Positions 6,215-7,401 of a DNA stretch of 7,401 nt are shown here, one piece after another (positions within the stretch are counted from its first letter, which is position 1; each line of letters opens with the position of its first letter). This stretch comes from Desulfobacteraceae bacterium. Its GTDB lineage: Bacteria > Desulfobacterota > Desulfobacteria > Desulfobacterales > Desulfosalsimonadaceae. The stretch lies in contig SLPT01000048.1 in the NCBI GenBank assembly GCA_007131845.1, positions 1 to 7,401 on the forward strand, given 5' to 3'. Made by a program: the position numbers and the translations under genes. A model generated the notes under the pieces. The model worked only from the letters and a program-made list of their open reading frames with translations, had not been told where the DNA came from and did not search any database.

Positions 6215-6610
6215 ATGAATGATCGGCAGGATTCGAAAAAACATGCTGAAAAACGGAAACACCCCAGAATCGAGACCTATAACGAGGTTGACTACATCCT
6301 TCTGGATGAAAACAAAAGGAAAGTCAGGGAGGGAAAGGGGCGAACCGTCAATCTGAGCCAGAGCGGGGCGCTTCTGGAAACCGGCAGTCCGCTGGACGGA
6401 ATGTTCATTGTTTTGATCACCTTCGATCTGGAGGGTAACAAGGTGCGTGTGAAAGGCAGGGTGGCCCATTCCCGGGAGTCGGAAAACCCCGGCTTCTATC
6501 TGAGCGGGGTCCGGTTTGCCGGATCGAAACAGGAGAATATCCAGGCCATTGTCACATTCGTGAAAGCGTACTACCGGCGAAAATATGAGGGCCGGAACGG
6601 TTTTTTATAA
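6215..6610 (+). CDS. PilZ-domain protein, probable c-di-GMP effector
   Basis: A 131-residue protein that is essentially one PilZ domain. The c-di-GMP-binding signatures are both present: R14-x3-R18 (RKHPR) and N46-L-S48-Q-S-G51, the (D/N)xSxxG motif. The beta-barrel strands end near SGVRFAG. The C-terminus is a basic helix. There is no membrane segment or fused output domain, so it would act by binding partner proteins in the cytoplasm. The ATG at 6215 is preferred because GGGGGAA lies seven bases upstream. An in-frame TTG at 6182 would add 11 residues but falls at the edge of the palindromic repeat. It follows the hybrid kinase by 244 bases on the same strand with the repeat between, so co-transcription is doubtful. 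It converges with the response regulator, leaving 54 bases that hold no convincing terminator. Confidence 0.9.
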   Translation: MNDRQDSKKHAEKRKHPRIETYNEVDYILLDENKRKVREGKGRTVNLSQSGALLETGSPLDGMFIVLITFDLEGNKVRVKGRVAHSRESENPGFYLSGVRFAGSKQENIQAIVTFVKAYYRRKYEGRNGFL

Positions 6611-6664
6611 AAAAATCCTTTTCAAGAGGCCGGCTGAAGTGCCTGCATGCGTTAAGTCGGGTTT

Positions 6665-7401
6665 TCAGGGTGGATCACCCGGAGAGAATCCCTGTGCGGT
6701 CACCATCCCGCAGTGAATCAAATCCGCCAGAACAGACGCTGCGCGGGGACGGCTCATGTTCGCACCGGCAATAATTTCCGCCGCACTTTTCCCGCTTCGC
6801 ACAAGATCCAGGATGCCGGAGAGGGTTTCGGCCGAAATCCGTTCACTGACATCATCGGGCATATCGGAGGTTGACAGGACAAGAGGGCTTTCCATTTCAC
6901 TGAGCCGGGAGCCAAGCGAGCCGGCCTCGTCTGCCAGGCGGGAAGCCTCCATCAGAAGGGTCATGTTCTCCTGTCCGATTTTGTCGCCCACGACAGCTTC
7001 ACGGATATAGAACTTGAAAAACCCGTCCTTCTGGGCCGCCAGGTCGTAGAAAGCCTCCTCGCCGTCCAGGTGTCCGGATACCGCGTTGACAATTTGACCC
7101 TCCTGGATGTAGACCGCCCCGGTTACGTCGCTCGACGGGGACAGCAGAAAAAGCTCTCCGCTTTTTTCGTTGAATTCGATCATCTGGATCACATCGATCA
7201 AGCTGATCTGAGAGAGATTGCCCACGATGTCCACATCGTTTTTCAGTCCCTTCATCCGTTCGGTCTTTTTCATGACCTTGTCGACGGCTTCCAGAATATC
7301 CACGGCCACGAAAGGCTTTACCAGGTACTCGTCCGCCCCCATTCGCAGCCCCTTGAGCTGGTCCACGGGATCGGATTTGACCGAAAGAAAGATAAAGGGA
7401 A
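6665..7401 (-). CDS. Response regulator with DUF4388/PATAN domain (partial, N-terminus outside window)
   Basis: The minus-strand frame is open from the right edge to a TGA at 6665-6667, giving 244 visible residues. The first 30 are the C-terminal half of a receiver: PFIFLS with the conserved Ser/Thr, then GADEYLVKPF with the conserved Lys. The phospho-acceptor Asp lies beyond the window. A linker helix leads to a DUF4388 (PATAN) domain at about visible residues 58-130: GNLSQISLIDVIQMIEF, SGELFL, and GQIVNAVSG followed by an aromatic-rich FFKFY. The last 50 residues (ETLSGILDLVRSGKSAAEI... to MVTAQG) look like a small winged-helix-like domain, common at the end of such proteins. Receiver-DUF4388 proteins are thought to act through protein contacts, as in motility and polarity systems. 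The in-frame GTG at 7364-7366 is internal to the receiver and is not the start. Confidence 0.88.
   Translation of the reverse strand, partial: PFIFLSVKSDPVDQLKGLRMGADEYLVKPFVAVDILEAVDKVMKKTERMKGLKNDVDIVGNLSQISLIDVIQMIEFNEKSGELFLLSPSSDVTGAVYIQEGQIVNAVSGHLDGEEAFYDLAAQKDGFFKFYIREAVVGDKIGQENMTLLMEASRLADEAGSLGSRLSEMESPLVLSTSDMPDDVSERISAETLSGILDLVRSGKSAAEIIAGANMSRPRAASVLADLIHCGMVTAQGFSPGDPP

Noticed and set aside
6599..6629. AT-rich dyad and CCTTTTCAAGAGG hairpin between the convergent PilZ and response regulator genes
   Set aside because: Stems are only about 4-5 bp or purely A-T, and in the minus-strand RNA the small stem has an A-C mismatch before its T-run. Not convincing as a rho-independent terminator for either gene.

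Overview
The window looks like chromosomal DNA of a Gram-negative, moderately GC-rich bacterium, most likely a Desulfobacterota (former Deltaproteobacteria) sulfate-reducer-type genome. This is an inference. It rests on a large hybrid histidine kinase with an HPK4-like H-box, a receiver-DUF4388 (PATAN) response regulator, a PilZ protein, a long YkgJ-type cysteine-cluster protein, roomy intergenic regions, and a palindromic repeat whose arms resemble repeats I recall from such genomes.

Layout from left to right. Positions 1-82 are probably the 3' end of an unidentified plus-strand gene, followed by a strong hairpin (124-153). A small two-helix membrane protein lies on the minus strand (241-483) with an excellent ribosome binding site and a good sigma70-type promoter about 185 bp upstream. 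That promoter overlaps a 16-codon scrap matching the N-terminus of peptidyl-tRNA hydrolase. Divergently on the plus strand come a YkgJ-family cysteine-cluster protein (809-1534) and a complete classical short-chain dehydrogenase/reductase (1665-2444).

The 580-base gap 2445-3024 is not empty. On the minus strand it holds a start-less C-terminal remnant of a UspA-family universal stress protein (conserved part 2554-2682). After that comes an AT-rich, repeat-dense control region: two inverted repeats, a 15-bp tandem duplication and an extended -10 promoter. These precede the largest gene.

That gene (3025-5970) encodes a membrane-anchored hybrid histidine kinase. Its order is V4R-like sensor, transmembrane hairpin, GAF, PAS, HisKA/HATPase and a C-terminal receiver. 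A long imperfect palindrome of about 154 bp (6026-6179), flanked by an 8-bp direct repeat, separates it from a PilZ-domain protein (6215-6610). Converging on PilZ from the right edge is a truncated response regulator with a DUF4388/PATAN domain (6665 to the window end).

The right half therefore reads as a signalling neighbourhood: a sensor kinase, a likely c-di-GMP effector and a response regulator without a DNA-binding domain of classical type. Whether these proteins act together cannot be decided from sequence. The left half carries housekeeping or accessory genes plus two decayed gene fragments, which suggests past rearrangement. I saw no tRNA, rRNA, CRISPR array, transposase or phage gene.
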